Positions 43,688 through 52,408 are shown, counted from the stretch's first letter. The stretch: DNA of 64,000 bases from C00003060 sp964440795 (GCA_964440795.1 CAYTTQ010000004.1:1-64000); one strand, 5' to 3'. The notes: generated by a model not told the origin, from the letters alone. A program made the numbers and translations.

Positions 43688-45447
43688 TGTGGTATCTCCT
43701 TGGACGCTCGGATACCCGGTTCTTTTCCCGGGGTTACCAGTTCGGGGGCGATATTCAGATACTGGAGGGTCTCTTTGGCAATTCGACTAAACGCCGGTGC
43801 GGCGACCACACCGCCGTAATGATGTTTGCGGGGCTCGTCTACCATTACCAGGATGGTCACTGCAGGATTTCGAGCCGGGGCAAATCCGGCGAAAACGGCG
43901 ACGTACTTGCCGGGCGCATACCCGGCCTTGCCCGGATCCACCTTTTGGGCCGTTCCGGTTTTCCCGGCAATGCGGTACCCACTTACGGCCGCCTTTTGGC
44001 CCGTTCCACCCTTTGCAACCACCCGTTCCAGCATGAGGCGAAGCGCCCGGGCCGTTTCGGAAGAAACCGCCCGGTCTTTTGGTTCCGGTCGAAAGGCCTT
44101 GATTACGTGTCCGTGGCCATTCGTCATGGCTTCGACCATGTAAGGCTTCATTACCACGCCCTCATTGGCGATGGCGTTTACGGCTGCCGTGAGCTGTAAG
44201 GCGGATGTCGATATTCCCTGACCAAAGCAAACGGCCAAGGCATCCATATCGGACCAGCGATCAGGATGGATCGGGGACCCGGGGGTTTCTCCAGGACAAT
44301 CCACACCGGTACGGACGCCAAAGCCGAAGGCCTTTAATTTTTCCGCCAGGTATTGTCTTCCCAGGCGTTGGCCGATTTTAACCGCGCCGATGTTGCTGGA
44401 AAACTTCAAGATATCCTGAAGGGAGAGGGTGCCATAGGGGTGAACATCATGGACAACGTTGTTGCCGATTTGGTACCGGCCGTCTTCACAGTCAAATCGG
44501 GTATGTCGGGTGCATATTCCGGACTCGATCGCAGTCGCCGCCAAAAAGATCTTAAATGTGGAGCCCGGTTCAAAAGAGTCCGTAACCGTCCGGTTTCTTC
44601 GCCACCACGGTTCATAGTTTGAAAACGTGTTCGGATTGAATTCCGGAACGTGCGCCACGGCCAAAACGGCCCCGGTTGCCCTTTCCATAACGACGGCAAT
44701 GCCTGAACTAGCTGCATATTGCGCCACGGTTTCCCGTAAAGCGGTTTGGGCGGTATGCTGAATGTTTTTGTCTATGGTGAGGATCAGATCATAGCCGTCT
44801 TGACCGATGGTCGGTGTCGACTCCGTTTGAAAGGACCGCCCCAAGGCATCCCTGAAAACGGTCCAATTACTGATACGGCCACTCAGAACCGGGTTATAGT
44901 AGTATTCCAGGCCTTCCAGGCCTTCCCCGTCGGTTCCGCAAAAGCCGATCACTTGGGCAGCCAGCGTCTTCATCGGATAATATCGCTTACTTTCGCTTAT
45001 GAAATCCAGCCCGGAGATTTCCAGCTGCCGTGTCCCGGAGACCTCTTCCGGTGTCGCGTGTCGCTTGACCCATACGAAGTTCTTGTCTGACTGGAGGTTT
45101 TGCAAAAGGTCTTGCCGGTCGATACCGAGCGTCTTTGCCAACATCTTGGCCGCCTTACCCGGTGCCGTAACCTCTTTGGGCCGGGCGCAGATGGAAGTCA
45201 CGGTTACGCTCACCGCCAACTCGGTACGATTCTTGTCATAAATCGTCCCTCGTCTCGGGGCCTTTCGGATTGCCCGCTTGTACTGATTGGCGGCCTTTTC
45301 CGAAAGTTCGCCGTGGTCGATGACGTTAAGTTGTACGGCTCGGGCCAAGACGATGCCAAAACAAAGACCCAGCCCAATGCCGACCACGCCGACCCGGAAA
45401 CGGACCCATTTCATGTGATTTGCCCGTATCTTGCGATAGCGTTTCAT
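43675..45447 (-). CDS. ftsI: Septal peptidoglycan transpeptidase FtsI (PBP3)
   Basis: FtsI cross-links septal peptidoglycan and works with FtsW. The 590-residue class B penicillin-binding protein has a short basic cytoplasmic tail, one membrane segment at about 15-37, a pedestal domain and the transpeptidase with the three active-site motifs: STFK in EPGSTFKIF, SSN in KFSSNIGAVKIG and KTGT in AGKTGTAQK. Its start overlaps ftsL by 4 bp (ATGA) and the end overlaps murE. No PASTA domain follows. Confidence 0.96.
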   Translation of the reverse strand: MKRYRKIRANHMKWVRFRVGVVGIGLGLCFGIVLARAVQLNVIDHGELSEKAANQYKRAIRKAPRRGTIYDKNRTELAVSVTVTSICARPKEVTAPGKAAKMLAKTLGIDRQDLLQNLQSDKNFVWVKRHATPEEVSGTRQLEISGLDFISESKRYYPMKTLAAQVIGFCGTDGEGLEGLEYYYNPVLSGRISNWTVFRDALGRSFQTESTPTIGQDGYDLILTIDKNIQHTAQTALRETVAQYAASSGIAVVMERATGAVLAVAHVPEFNPNTFSNYEPWWRRNRTVTDSFEPGSTFKIFLAATAIESGICTRHTRFDCEDGRYQIGNNVVHDVHPYGTLSLQDILKFSSNIGAVKIGQRLGRQYLAEKLKAFGFGVRTGVDCPGETPGSPIHPDRWSDMDALAVCFGQGISTSALQLTAAVNAIANEGVVMKPYMVEAMTNGHGHVIKAFRPEPKDRAVSSETARALRLMLERVVAKGGTGQKAAVSGYRIAGKTGTAQKVDPGKAGYAPGKYVAVFAGFAPARNPAVTILVMVDEPRKHHYGGVVAAPAFSRIAKETLQYLNIAPELVTPGKEPGIRASKEIPQWAG

Positions 45448-45740
45448 GGAAGTACCACGACCTGTCCAGGGGTGGGCATCACGAGCCCTTGCTTTCGAGC
45501 CAAATCCTTAATCCGCTCGGGCGATTTGAGTTGTGCGTGCTCGACTTTCAATTTTTGGTTGAGTGCCATGAGGCGCTGATATTCTTGTCTGGCCTCGTTC
45601 AGTTCGTATCCCGTTTGTACGTATTCGACGCGACACCAGCTATAGATCAGCAATTCGGCCATTAAGAATATCGTCAATGCAAACCACGGCAATACCCGAG
45701 AAGGTTTCCGACCTGTCACGGCGCGCTTTTTCATGATCAT
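45444..45740 (-). CDS. ftsL: Cell division protein FtsL
   Basis: A 98-residue bitopic protein: basic N-terminus, one membrane segment (LPWFALTIFLMAELLIYSW) and a leucine-zipper-like coiled coil (YELNEARQEYQRLMALNQKL) followed by the RIKDLARKQGLVMPTPGQVV motif seen in FtsL. It forms a complex with FtsB and FtsQ that activates FtsWI. FtsL diverges rapidly, so the call rests mostly on topology, the C-terminal motif and its place between rsmH and ftsI, with 4-bp overlaps on both sides. Confidence 0.88.
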   Translation of the reverse strand: MIMKKRAVTGRKPSRVLPWFALTIFLMAELLIYSWCRVEYVQTGYELNEARQEYQRLMALNQKLKVEHAQLKSPERIKDLARKQGLVMPTPGQVVVLP

Positions 45741-46708
45741 TCCCCCCGTAGCTTTTCGACTGCTCTCAGTTTGGCGCTGCGGGCCATCGGGTTGACATTT
45801 ACGGCGTCAGGGTTGGGTCTCACGGGTTTTTTCGTCAAGATACGAGCTTGAGGTTTTTTGCCGCATGTACAAACGGGAAATTGAGGCGGACACCGACAGG
45901 GATCGGCCATTTCTTTGAATCGTTGCTTCACCATCCGGTCTTCCAGGGAGTGAAAGGAGATAACACAAAGTCGTCCGCCGGGACGTAAAAGCTCAGGGGC
46001 GCAATTCAGGAAGTGCTTGAGGCTGTCGAGTTCCTGGTTGACTGCTATGCGGATTGCCTGAAATGTCCGGGTGGCCGGGTGAATGTGACGAGGCTGATAC
46101 TTGGCAGGGATGGCCTGCTTGACGATTTCAGCCAATGTCAGGCTGGAGGCAATCGGTTCCTTGCGGCGGGTTTTAACGATGGATGCGGCGATACGGCCCG
46201 CCCAGCGTTCTTCGCCGTAGTCCGAGATGATTGCCGCCAGCCGATCTTGGGTGAAATCATTGACAACGTCTCGGGCCGTCATGTCTTCTTTCGGATTCAT
46301 GCGCATGTCCAAAGGTTCGTCCAGCTTGAAACTGAAGCCCCGACCGCTACCCGCCAGGTGATACAGGGAAAGTCCCAGGTCGAGCAAAATGCCGTCTGCC
46401 GATCTTTCGCCCAGTTCGGTGCGGATTCGGCCGGTATCGGCAAAGTCGGCGTGAAGGAGTCGGAGTTGGGAAGTGAATCCCCGGAGGGACTTCCCGGTAG
46501 AGGCAATAGCGTCCGGATCTTTGTCGATTCCCACCAAGAAGCCGTTTGGTTCGATCCGTCGTAAGATAGCCTTGGTATGGCCCCCTCCCCCCAAGGTACC
46601 GTCCACAAACGTTTGGCCCGGCTTACAGTCAAGATAGTAAAGAACCTCTTCGACCATGACCGGAACATGATGGTAGTGCATCGGCGCGTCGTTGCTAAGG
46701 GTCGGCAC
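45737..46708 (-). CDS. rsmH: 16S rRNA (cytosine(1402)-N(4))-methyltransferase
   Basis: RsmH methylates N4 of C1402 in 16S rRNA. The 323-residue protein contains HHVPVMVEEVLYYL, the SAM site VDGTLGGGGHTKAIL, DGILLDLGLSLYHL, the RHIHPATRTFQAIRIAVN block and a C-terminal VISFHSLEDRMVKQRFK, all family hallmarks. A GTG at 46708 is the first usable start; an ATG nine codons later (46681) is nearer to the usual N-terminus, and neither shows a clear ribosome binding site. It lies just downstream of mraZ. Confidence 0.96.
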   Translation of the reverse strand: MPTLSNDAPMHYHHVPVMVEEVLYYLDCKPGQTFVDGTLGGGGHTKAILRRIEPNGFLVGIDKDPDAIASTGKSLRGFTSQLRLLHADFADTGRIRTELGERSADGILLDLGLSLYHLAGSGRGFSFKLDEPLDMRMNPKEDMTARDVVNDFTQDRLAAIISDYGEERWAGRIAASIVKTRRKEPIASSLTLAEIVKQAIPAKYQPRHIHPATRTFQAIRIAVNQELDSLKHFLNCAPELLRPGGRLCVISFHSLEDRMVKQRFKEMADPCRCPPQFPVCTCGKKPQARILTKKPVRPNPDAVNVNPMARSAKLRAVEKLRGE

Positions 46709-46731
46709 AAAAAGCGGTTCTCGAGAAAACT

Positions 46732-47178
46732 TTATAACCCCAAGGCCGCGATCTCGTTTCTCATGGCTTCATCTTTCAAGTCTTTCTCCAATTTCGCGCC
46801 CTCTTGAGCCCAGTTTTCTCGGCTCCATATCTCAAAATGGTCTAAGACGCCGACCAGGACGATTTCTTTGTTGAGACCGGCGTCTTCCCGCAGGGCGGGG
46901 GGGATTAGAATGCGGGCTTGTTTATCCAGAAGACATTCAAAAGCTCCCCCGATGAAGATTCTTCGAAAGCGCCGCATGTGTTCGCTCTTGGTGGCCAGGT
47001 TGAGAATGCGCTGTTCGATTTCCTGCCACTGTTCAAACGTATAGCAGAAGATGGCCCCATCCATCTTGGATGCCATGACGCCGTCTACATTACTCTGGCC
47101 GAGTACGTTTCGGAATCGTGCCGGCACGATCAACCGCCCTTTTTCGTCCAGCGTATGAAACGAGTTGCCACGGAACAT
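46732..47178 (-). CDS. mraZ: Transcriptional regulator MraZ
   Basis: MraZ is a ring-forming SpoVT/AbrB-type DNA-binding protein that represses its own dcw operon. The two half-repeats are visible: HTLDEKGRLIVPARFR near residue 9 and LDKQARILIPPALRE near 85. The start is put at ATG 47178 (MFRGNSFH), which is the usual N-terminus and has AGGG 7 bases upstream; the ATG two codons earlier is possible. Repeats of its known binding type lie at 47226-47250 in front of the gene, which supports autoregulation. Confidence 0.95.
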   Translation of the reverse strand: MFRGNSFHTLDEKGRLIVPARFRNVLGQSNVDGVMASKMDGAIFCYTFEQWQEIEQRILNLATKSEHMRRFRRIFIGGAFECLLDKQARILIPPALREDAGLNKEIVLVGVLDHFEIWSRENWAQEGAKLEKDLKDEAMRNEIAALGL

Positions 47179-47225
47179 GGTCATGCCCTAAAGTTTTCCT
47201 TTGCCATCATTCTCAATCCCTGGCT

Positions 47226-47250
47226 CCACTTTCCCCCACTTTCCTCCACC
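47226..47250 (-). promoter_or_regulatory. MraZ box: direct GTGG repeats
   Basis: Read on the minus strand, three direct GTGG repeats recur every 10 bp (GTGGAGGAAA, GTGGGGGAAA, GTGGAGCC). AAAGTGG occurs twice exactly, the unit known for MraZ boxes. They lie at and just after the -10 of the dcw promoter, where binding would block transcription. Confidence 0.8.
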
Positions 47251-47276
47251 CTATAGTCGCCCTTTTTTAATGTCAA
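47250..47276 (-). promoter_or_regulatory. Likely promoter of the dcw cluster
   Basis: On the minus strand TTGACA (47271-47276) is followed by TATAGG (47250-47255) after 15 bp. The -35 is perfect; the short spacer may weaken the promoter or mean that a slightly shifted -10 is used. Confidence 0.5.
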
Positions 47277-47489
47277 GAAAAAAAGGCAGACGAGTCTTGA
47301 ATTTTTCCTGTATTTCACAGTCATTAAAGAGGCACGTGCCGGGGTGGTGCACAATGGGTTGGGTTCCCGAATAGCGGAGACCGTGATGTAGTGGGTAGGG
47401 GGCTGCGAGCCCTCGGGCGGACGGGTCCGATTTTCGGTGCATTCGGGGTGGAGCCCGCCGTTTATGAGGGACGCGACGTAGCCGAAGAT
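47277..47489. other. Intergenic stretch between the dcw promoter and mltG, nothing recognised
   Basis: Together with the mraZ leader this makes 305 bp without a gene. I looked for tRNA, RNase P RNA and an intrinsic terminator of mltG on both strands. Short GC-rich helices are possible, such as around GAGCCCTCGGGC, but no T-run follows and no known RNA motif is seen. Confidence 0.5.
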
Positions 47490-48494
47490 TTATCGGGAAA
47501 GCTGGTACTTACGGACCATTTTTTTGTGTTCTGCAAAGGTGTGGGAAAAATGGTGGGAGCCGTCATTTTTGGAGACAAAATAGAGGTACGCTTTTTCGGC
47601 CGGAAACAGGACGGCTTCCAGAGAGGCCTTTCCGGGGTTGGCGATAGGCCCGGCGGGAAGTCCTTTGAACGTATATGTATTGTACGCCGTAGGGGATTTG
47701 AGGTCCCTTCGCGTCAGATTTCCGGTGAATTCCTGGAGGCCGTAGATAACCGTGGGATCGCTTTCGAGTCGCATGTTGCGTTTCAACCGGTTCAAAAAAA
47801 CGGCGGCGATTAAGGAACGTTCAGCAGCCTTCCCGGTTTCTTTTTCAACGATAGAGGCCAGAGTGACGACCTCGTGAACGCTCAGGCCGGATGCTTCGGC
47901 CCGGTCCCGCCAGGCTGGCGTGAAGACGGTATAGAACTGACCCACCATTTTCGTAACGATTTCCCCCTCTGACATGCCTTTGGGAAAATGGTAGGTTTCG
48001 GGAAAAAGGTAGCCCTCCACCGAGTCGGCCTGAATTCCGAGTTGCGTCACAAAATCGGTGTCCGTGGCATAGTCTAAAAACCGGTCCCGATCAACGAGAT
48101 CAAGGTCTTCGAGCAGGTCGGCGATCTGTGCCATGGTCATACCCTCGGGGAAGACGACTTTGTGCAACACCGGCCGGCCGTGGACCAGAGTGTGCAAAAT
48201 GGTGGCCGGAGACATGGAGGAAGAAAGCGCGTATTCGCCTGCCCGAATCTGTCTTTCATATCCCTGTAGATACGCAAGCCATCGGAAACGGTCCGGGTGC
48301 TTGACGAGTCCCGCCGATTTGAGCTGATCGATGGTGGTAAAAAAACTTTGGCCGGGCTTGATCCACAGGGTTACGGTCTTTTCCTGAGTCCCTGTTGGTC
48401 TTGTCGTTGCATACCGGTAGAACCAAAGGCCGAAACCCAGGCCTACGAGGACAAGAAACAAACCGGAATAGGTGATAGCCTGGGTCTTGTTCAT
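47490..48494 (-). CDS. mltG: Endolytic transglycosylase MltG
   Basis: MltG cleaves nascent glycan strands and sets their length. The 334-residue protein has an N-terminal membrane segment at about 8-27, a LysM-like region, the YceG core with VFPEGMTMAQIADLLE, EGYLFPETYHFPKG, the catalytic glutamate in LASIVEKETG, LRLESDPTVIYGL-like sequence (MRLESDPTVIYGL), and PAGPIANPGKASLEAVL near the end. It has its own promoter at 48570-48598, and stands upstream of the dcw cluster on the same strand. Confidence 0.96.
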   Translation of the reverse strand: MNKTQAITYSGLFLVLVGLGFGLWFYRYATTRPTGTQEKTVTLWIKPGQSFFTTIDQLKSAGLVKHPDRFRWLAYLQGYERQIRAGEYALSSSMSPATILHTLVHGRPVLHKVVFPEGMTMAQIADLLEDLDLVDRDRFLDYATDTDFVTQLGIQADSVEGYLFPETYHFPKGMSEGEIVTKMVGQFYTVFTPAWRDRAEASGLSVHEVVTLASIVEKETGKAAERSLIAAVFLNRLKRNMRLESDPTVIYGLQEFTGNLTRRDLKSPTAYNTYTFKGLPAGPIANPGKASLEAVLFPAEKAYLYFVSKNDGSHHFSHTFAEHKKMVRKYQLSR

Positions 48495-48569
48495 GTTTTT
48501 GAGTTTTTATCCTTTTTGTCGTAAGATGACATCATTGGCCTGGGTTCAAACAGTTAAACGAATATCCAA

Positions 48570-48598
48570 ATTTTATCCTATTCATTGACCGGGGTCAA
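48570..48598 (-). promoter_or_regulatory. Promoter of mltG, with symmetrical -35
   Basis: On the minus strand TTGACC (48593-48598) and TAAAAT (48570-48575) are 17 bp apart. The -35 is the right half of a 7-bp inverted repeat ATTGACC-GG-GGTCAAT (48584-48599), so a regulator might bind there. Confidence 0.7.
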
Positions 48599-48678
48599 TA
48601 AAAGCGCCGGTTTCAAAGGGTGTCTGTCCCCCCGAAAGATGCTCGACGAAGAGAGGACCGTTTTGTGTCAGGGTGGCT

Positions 48679-49392
48679 ATGTCCGTGTTCTATAGACAAG
48701 ACGACAAAACGATTCGCCCATGGTGCAAGTGGTCTTGGGATCCACTCACGGGCTGTGAACACGATTGCGAATCCTGTGCCGCGTTGGCCAAGATTCAAAA
48801 ACTTTATGCCCAAACGCACGCGGAGGGCTTTAATAGCTTCAGTCCTCGGCTTTGGCCGGAGCGCTTCGACGCCCCGTACGAGACCCCGATACCCAGAAGT
48901 GGTGCCGCAGGGAGCAGAAACGTCTTTTTAAACCGTTTGGGAGATCTGTTCGGTCCTTGGGTGGAGCGGGAACATATAGAGGAAATTCTGAAAATTGTCG
49001 CAGATACGCCTCAGTGGAACTATATTATTCTTACGAAAACCCCAACGCGCTGCTCACAATTTTCTTTGCCTGCCAATATCTGGTTGGGTATCAAGGTAGA
49101 TAAACAGCAGGAAATAAAGCCGGCTGTTGAGTTTTTCACTGACTATAAGGGCGTCGTGCGCTTTTTCTGGTGTGACCCTTTATTGGAATGGCTCCAGTTC
49201 CCGACGCTGGCCTGTATCGATTGGCTGGTCGTAGGTGATAGAGCCAAGAGCCGAACCCAGCCGGCATTTGTACCTCCACGGCTGTGGGTTTCCAGCCTGG
49301 TGAGGCAGGCGGAGTCGGCGGGATGCAAGGTTTTCGTTAAATACCAAAAGGACTCGGGACACAAACGATTTCCCGGAGATGAAATATCTTGA
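48679..49392 (+). CDS. DUF5131 (phage Gp37/Gp68-like) family protein
   Basis: The 237-residue protein has the DUF5131 pattern: WSWDPLTGCEHDCESCAA near the start, RNVFLNRLGDLFG, NYIILTKTPTR, LPANIWLGIKVD, RFFWCDPLLEWL, IDWLVVGD and a closing GCKVFVKYQ. The C-x3-C-x2-C cysteines (CEHDCESC) resemble a radical SAM cluster site; the activity of the family is not established. ATG 48679 has AGGG 5 bases upstream; a GTG six bases earlier is possible. It is transcribed against mltG, stands alone, and is followed by a solo repeat arm, so it looks like an inserted accessory gene. Confidence 0.82.
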   Translation: MSVFYRQDDKTIRPWCKWSWDPLTGCEHDCESCAALAKIQKLYAQTHAEGFNSFSPRLWPERFDAPYETPIPRSGAAGSRNVFLNRLGDLFGPWVEREHIEEILKIVADTPQWNYIILTKTPTRCSQFSLPANIWLGIKVDKQQEIKPAVEFFTDYKGVVRFFWCDPLLEWLQFPTLACIDWLVVGDRAKSRTQPAFVPPRLWVSSLVRQAESAGCKVFVKYQKDSGHKRFPGDEIS

Positions 49393-49447
49393 CCCGGGGG
49401 GCGGCCAAAATTAGACTGCGCGGGATGTTTCCGCAAATCAAAAGGTG

Positions 49448-49479
49448 TAAGGGCTCGCGCAAAAATAATTTCACAGAAT
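49448..49479. repeat. Solo copy of the dispersed inverted-repeat end
   Basis: Begins TAAGGGCTCGCGCAAAAATA, matching the left arm at 24640 and continuing through ATTTCACAGAAT, which also matches the inner flank of the right arm (24790s, inverted). No partner arm follows within the next few hundred bases. Confidence 0.8.
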
Positions 49480-49564
49480 CGGCGTTCTTCCATGCACCCG
49501 TTTTTTTCTCGGTAAGAAACGCCCGGCCCACCGCCATGAAATACGTGTAGGGGGAAAGATCCAT

Positions 49565-49924
49565 ATGACCAAACAGTCAAGCTCTGAAATACAAACCTTT
49601 CTGGGGCCCCAAACCACGCTGGAAGGCACCTTGACCTTTACCGGTACCGTTCGCCTGGATGGGCATTTCGCCGGCACGATAGAAAGTGACGGCGGGACCA
49701 TGGTCGTCGGCCCCCACGCGGTGATCAATGCCGATGTCACCGTCCGAACGGCAACGGTGAGCGGTGAGGTGAAGGGTAACATCCGGGCCACCGATCGCAT
49801 TGAATTGCACGTGCCGGCCAGGGTGTACGGGGATCTCCACGCCCCGGTGGTGCTTATTGACGAAGGCGTTGTGTTTGATGGCAAATGCACCGCTACCTCT
49901 CAACAACCGGAGGGCGGGGAATAA
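49565..49924 (+). CDS. Bactofilin
   Basis: Bactofilins polymerise without nucleotides into a beta-helix scaffold that positions cell-wall, stalk or motility proteins. The 119-residue protein has the typical polar start, then the right-handed beta-helix repeat region: FLGPQTTLEGTLTFTGTVRL, DGHFAGTIESDGGTMVVGP, VINADVTVRTATVSGEVKG and RIELHVPARVYGDLHAP. No membrane segment is present. It is followed by a TraB-family gene after 120 bp. No M23 peptidase, a frequent partner, lies beside it. Confidence 0.9.
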   Translation: MTKQSSSEIQTFLGPQTTLEGTLTFTGTVRLDGHFAGTIESDGGTMVVGPHAVINADVTVRTATVSGEVKGNIRATDRIELHVPARVYGDLHAPVVLIDEGVVFDGKCTATSQQPEGGE

Positions 49925-50044
49925 ATGAACCCGGACCGGCAGATGGATGCTTCCCCGTCTGCCGTCTGTCGGAGGACACTGCCTCTCCGCCAAAACACCG
50001 ACCGTGGTTTCAAGCCCAGGCAATAGGGAGTTCAACGCAACATA

Positions 50045-51205
50045 ATGAATGACAAAGCCCTTCATCGTTTAAATTTCAACGACAAAGACATTACGATCGT
50101 GGCCACCGCTCATGTATCGCGGGAAAGTGCCGACCTGGTTTCCCGGGTTATTCGCGAAGAAACACCGGAAACGGTTTGCATCGAGCTTTGTGCTTCCAGG
50201 TACAAGTCTTTGACCGAGAAGGATCGATGGCGGAACACCGACCTGTTCAAGGTGATCAAGGAAAAAAAAGCCTTCGTGTTGCTGTCCAACTTGATGTTGA
50301 CTTCTTTTCAGAAGCGGATTGGGGATAAATTGGGCATCAACCCGGGAGAGGAAATGATCCGGGGTATTGACGCAGCCCAGGCCGTGGGCGCTCACATTCA
50401 TCTGGCAGACCGGGACATTCGAACCACGTTGGCACGGGTATGGCGCGCTATGGGCCTCTGGTCGAAACTCAAGTTGATGGTCAATATCGTGCTTTCCGCC
50501 GGACAGTTGGGTGCCATTGAACAAGAAGATGTGGAGCGTATGAAGAATGAAGACATCCTGGAAACCCTGCTGCAGGAGTTGGGTCAGTTTTTACCCGCCC
50601 TTCGGGACATCCTTATTGACGAAAGAGATCAATATCTGTCTCACAAAATCCGGTCGGCGCCGGGCAGACGTATCGTTGCCGTTGTGGGTGCCGGTCATGT
50701 CCCGGGCATAAAAAGGTACTGGGAGAAGTCCGTCGATATGAAGGCATTGGAAGAAATGCCGCCGCCGAGCAAGGGGATGCGTTTGGTGAAGTGGGCAATT
50801 CCCCTATGTGTGCTGGCCATAATCGTCTGGGGGTTTTTTGCCGCCGGCGGGCTGGCGGGACGAGACATGCTGACGTGGTGGATTTTGGCCAATGCCGTAT
50901 CGGCCGGCTTGGGGGCAAGTTCGGCCTTGGCCCACCCGGTTACCATACTGTCGGCAGTCGTGGCCTCGCCCGTCACCTCGCTCAATCCCATGATTGCCGC
51001 AGGGTGGGTGGCCGGTCTCGTGGAGGTCTTTTTGGGCAGACCGAAGGTCCGAGACTTCGAAGGCCTCAGCCAAGATATCTTGACCGTCAAAGGGTTTTGG
51101 AAGAATAAAGTGACCCGCATCCTGTTGGTCGTGGTCTTTACCAATTTGGGGAGTGCTTTGGGGACCTTTGTGGCCATTCCGCTGATGCTCAAGGTCCTCG
51201 CCTAG
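50045..51205 (+). CDS. TraB/PrgY family membrane protein
   Basis: The 386-residue protein starts with the TraB-type VATAHVSRESADLV motif and VCIELCASRYKSL, continues with the conserved DRDIRTTLARVWRAM block and VVGAGHVPGIKRYW, and ends with four or so hydrophobic segments (from about residue 248). TraB/PrgY proteins were found as pheromone-shutdown factors in Enterococcus and related proteins exist in many bacteria and archaea; a protease-like activity is proposed but unproven. It may be co-transcribed with bactofilin, which lies 120 bp upstream. Confidence 0.87.
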   Translation: MNDKALHRLNFNDKDITIVATAHVSRESADLVSRVIREETPETVCIELCASRYKSLTEKDRWRNTDLFKVIKEKKAFVLLSNLMLTSFQKRIGDKLGINPGEEMIRGIDAAQAVGAHIHLADRDIRTTLARVWRAMGLWSKLKLMVNIVLSAGQLGAIEQEDVERMKNEDILETLLQELGQFLPALRDILIDERDQYLSHKIRSAPGRRIVAVVGAGHVPGIKRYWEKSVDMKALEEMPPPSKGMRLVKWAIPLCVLAIIVWGFFAAGGLAGRDMLTWWILANAVSAGLGASSALAHPVTILSAVVASPVTSLNPMIAAGWVAGLVEVFLGRPKVRDFEGLSQDILTVKGFWKNKVTRILLVVVFTNLGSALGTFVAIPLMLKVLA

Positions 51206-51337
51206 GAGGCTGCCGGCGGCAGTAACCGGAGTCCGGGTCAGTGCCTCATTTCTGGTTATAGACTCCCAGGAGATAAAAGTTGAGCGGATTGATGAGACAG
51301 TGCACCTGCCAGGTGGAAATGGAAACGGGGTGATAGG

Positions 51338-52408
51338 GTGAATATCGGGCTGGTAGGACTGGCGAATTCGGGAAAGACAACGGTGTTTAACGTGCTCACG
51401 AAGTCTGATATGGCGGTTACCTCCTACGTGAACGTCGACTCGGAACCGAACCGTGGAATGTTTGAGGTGGGTGATCGCCGCGTGGCGCCGCTCGCTGAGA
51501 TGTATAAACCGAAAAAGATCACATATGCGGTTATTGAGTTGATTGATTTCGTTGCTTTAACACAAGGCTCCGCTAGAGGCGGACTCTTTCCCGGCAGCTC
51601 GATGGCATTGATTCGTAATACCGATGCCGTTTGTTTGGTACTGCGCAATTTTTACGATGCGCTGATGGGGGACCCAACGCCATGGGCCGATCTTGAGAAA
51701 CTGGAAGAAGAACTCCTGATTTCGGATTTGGTGGTGGCGGAGACGCGATTGGAGCGAATTGAAAAGGCATGCCAACGGGGAAAAAAGACGAGTCTGCTTG
51801 AACGAGAAGAGCGCACACTCCAAACGATCGTTGAGGCGTTGAGTAACGAAACGCCCATCCGCGATCTGGCGCTAGACGGCGAGTCTGAAAAGATGATCCG
51901 GGGGTTTCAATTCCTTACCCAAAAGCCGATGATGGTGGTGGTGAACTCCGATGAAGGTCGATTCGGCAAAGATGACGCCTTGTTGGAAAAAATCGGGAAA
52001 CAGTATACGGTTATCGAGTTTGCCGGCCAGTTCGAGATGGAGCTGTCGCAGCTTACCTATCAAAAGGAAATCGCTTTGTTCATGCAAGACATGGGTATTG
52101 AAGCGTCGGCAAGGGACAGGCTTTCCGGCGCCGCCTACCGCCTGTTGGGGTATATCAGTTTTTTTACGGTAGGCCCCGACGAGGTCCGGGCTTGGAGTAT
52201 TCAAGCCGGGCAATCCGCCCTGGCAGCGGCGGATACGATCCATTCGGACCTGGCCCGGGGATTTATAAAAGCGGAGTGTATGTCATATGAAGATCTGGTC
52301 CGTTGTGGATCCGCCAAAAAGGTGACCGAACTCGGTTTACTCCGGTTGGAGGGAAAAGACTACGTGGTGAGAGATGGAGACGTCTTGAATATCAGGTTTA
52401 ACGTATAG
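51338..52408 (+). CDS. Divergent YchF/OBG-like GTPase family protein
   Basis: The protein follows the YchF layout over 356 residues: P-loop GLANSGKTTVFNVLT, a PKKITYAVIELIDFVAL block in place of the usual DIAGLV motif, RNTDAVCLVLRNF, a coiled-coil insertion, VVNSDEGR in the nucleotide-specificity position (YchF has N-x-x-E), and a C-terminal TGS-type end (EVRAWSIQAGQSA, DLARGFIKAE, GKDYVVRDGDVLNIRF). Canonical YchF has NVGKST in its P-loop and G-x-x-G in motif 3; both are altered here, so this is probably a paralogous family and not the housekeeping YchF. The start is GTG. Confidence 0.8.
   Translation: MNIGLVGLANSGKTTVFNVLTKSDMAVTSYVNVDSEPNRGMFEVGDRRVAPLAEMYKPKKITYAVIELIDFVALTQGSARGGLFPGSSMALIRNTDAVCLVLRNFYDALMGDPTPWADLEKLEEELLISDLVVAETRLERIEKACQRGKKTSLLEREERTLQTIVEALSNETPIRDLALDGESEKMIRGFQFLTQKPMMVVVNSDEGRFGKDDALLEKIGKQYTVIEFAGQFEMELSQLTYQKEIALFMQDMGIEASARDRLSGAAYRLLGYISFFTVGPDEVRAWSIQAGQSALAAADTIHSDLARGFIKAECMSYEDLVRCGSAKKVTELGLLRLEGKDYVVRDGDVLNIRFNV

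Noticed and set aside
47277..47489. RNase P RNA or tRNA upstream of mraZ
   Set aside because: The conserved RNase P core sequences and a cloverleaf were looked for and not found; the interval is also too short for RNase P RNA.
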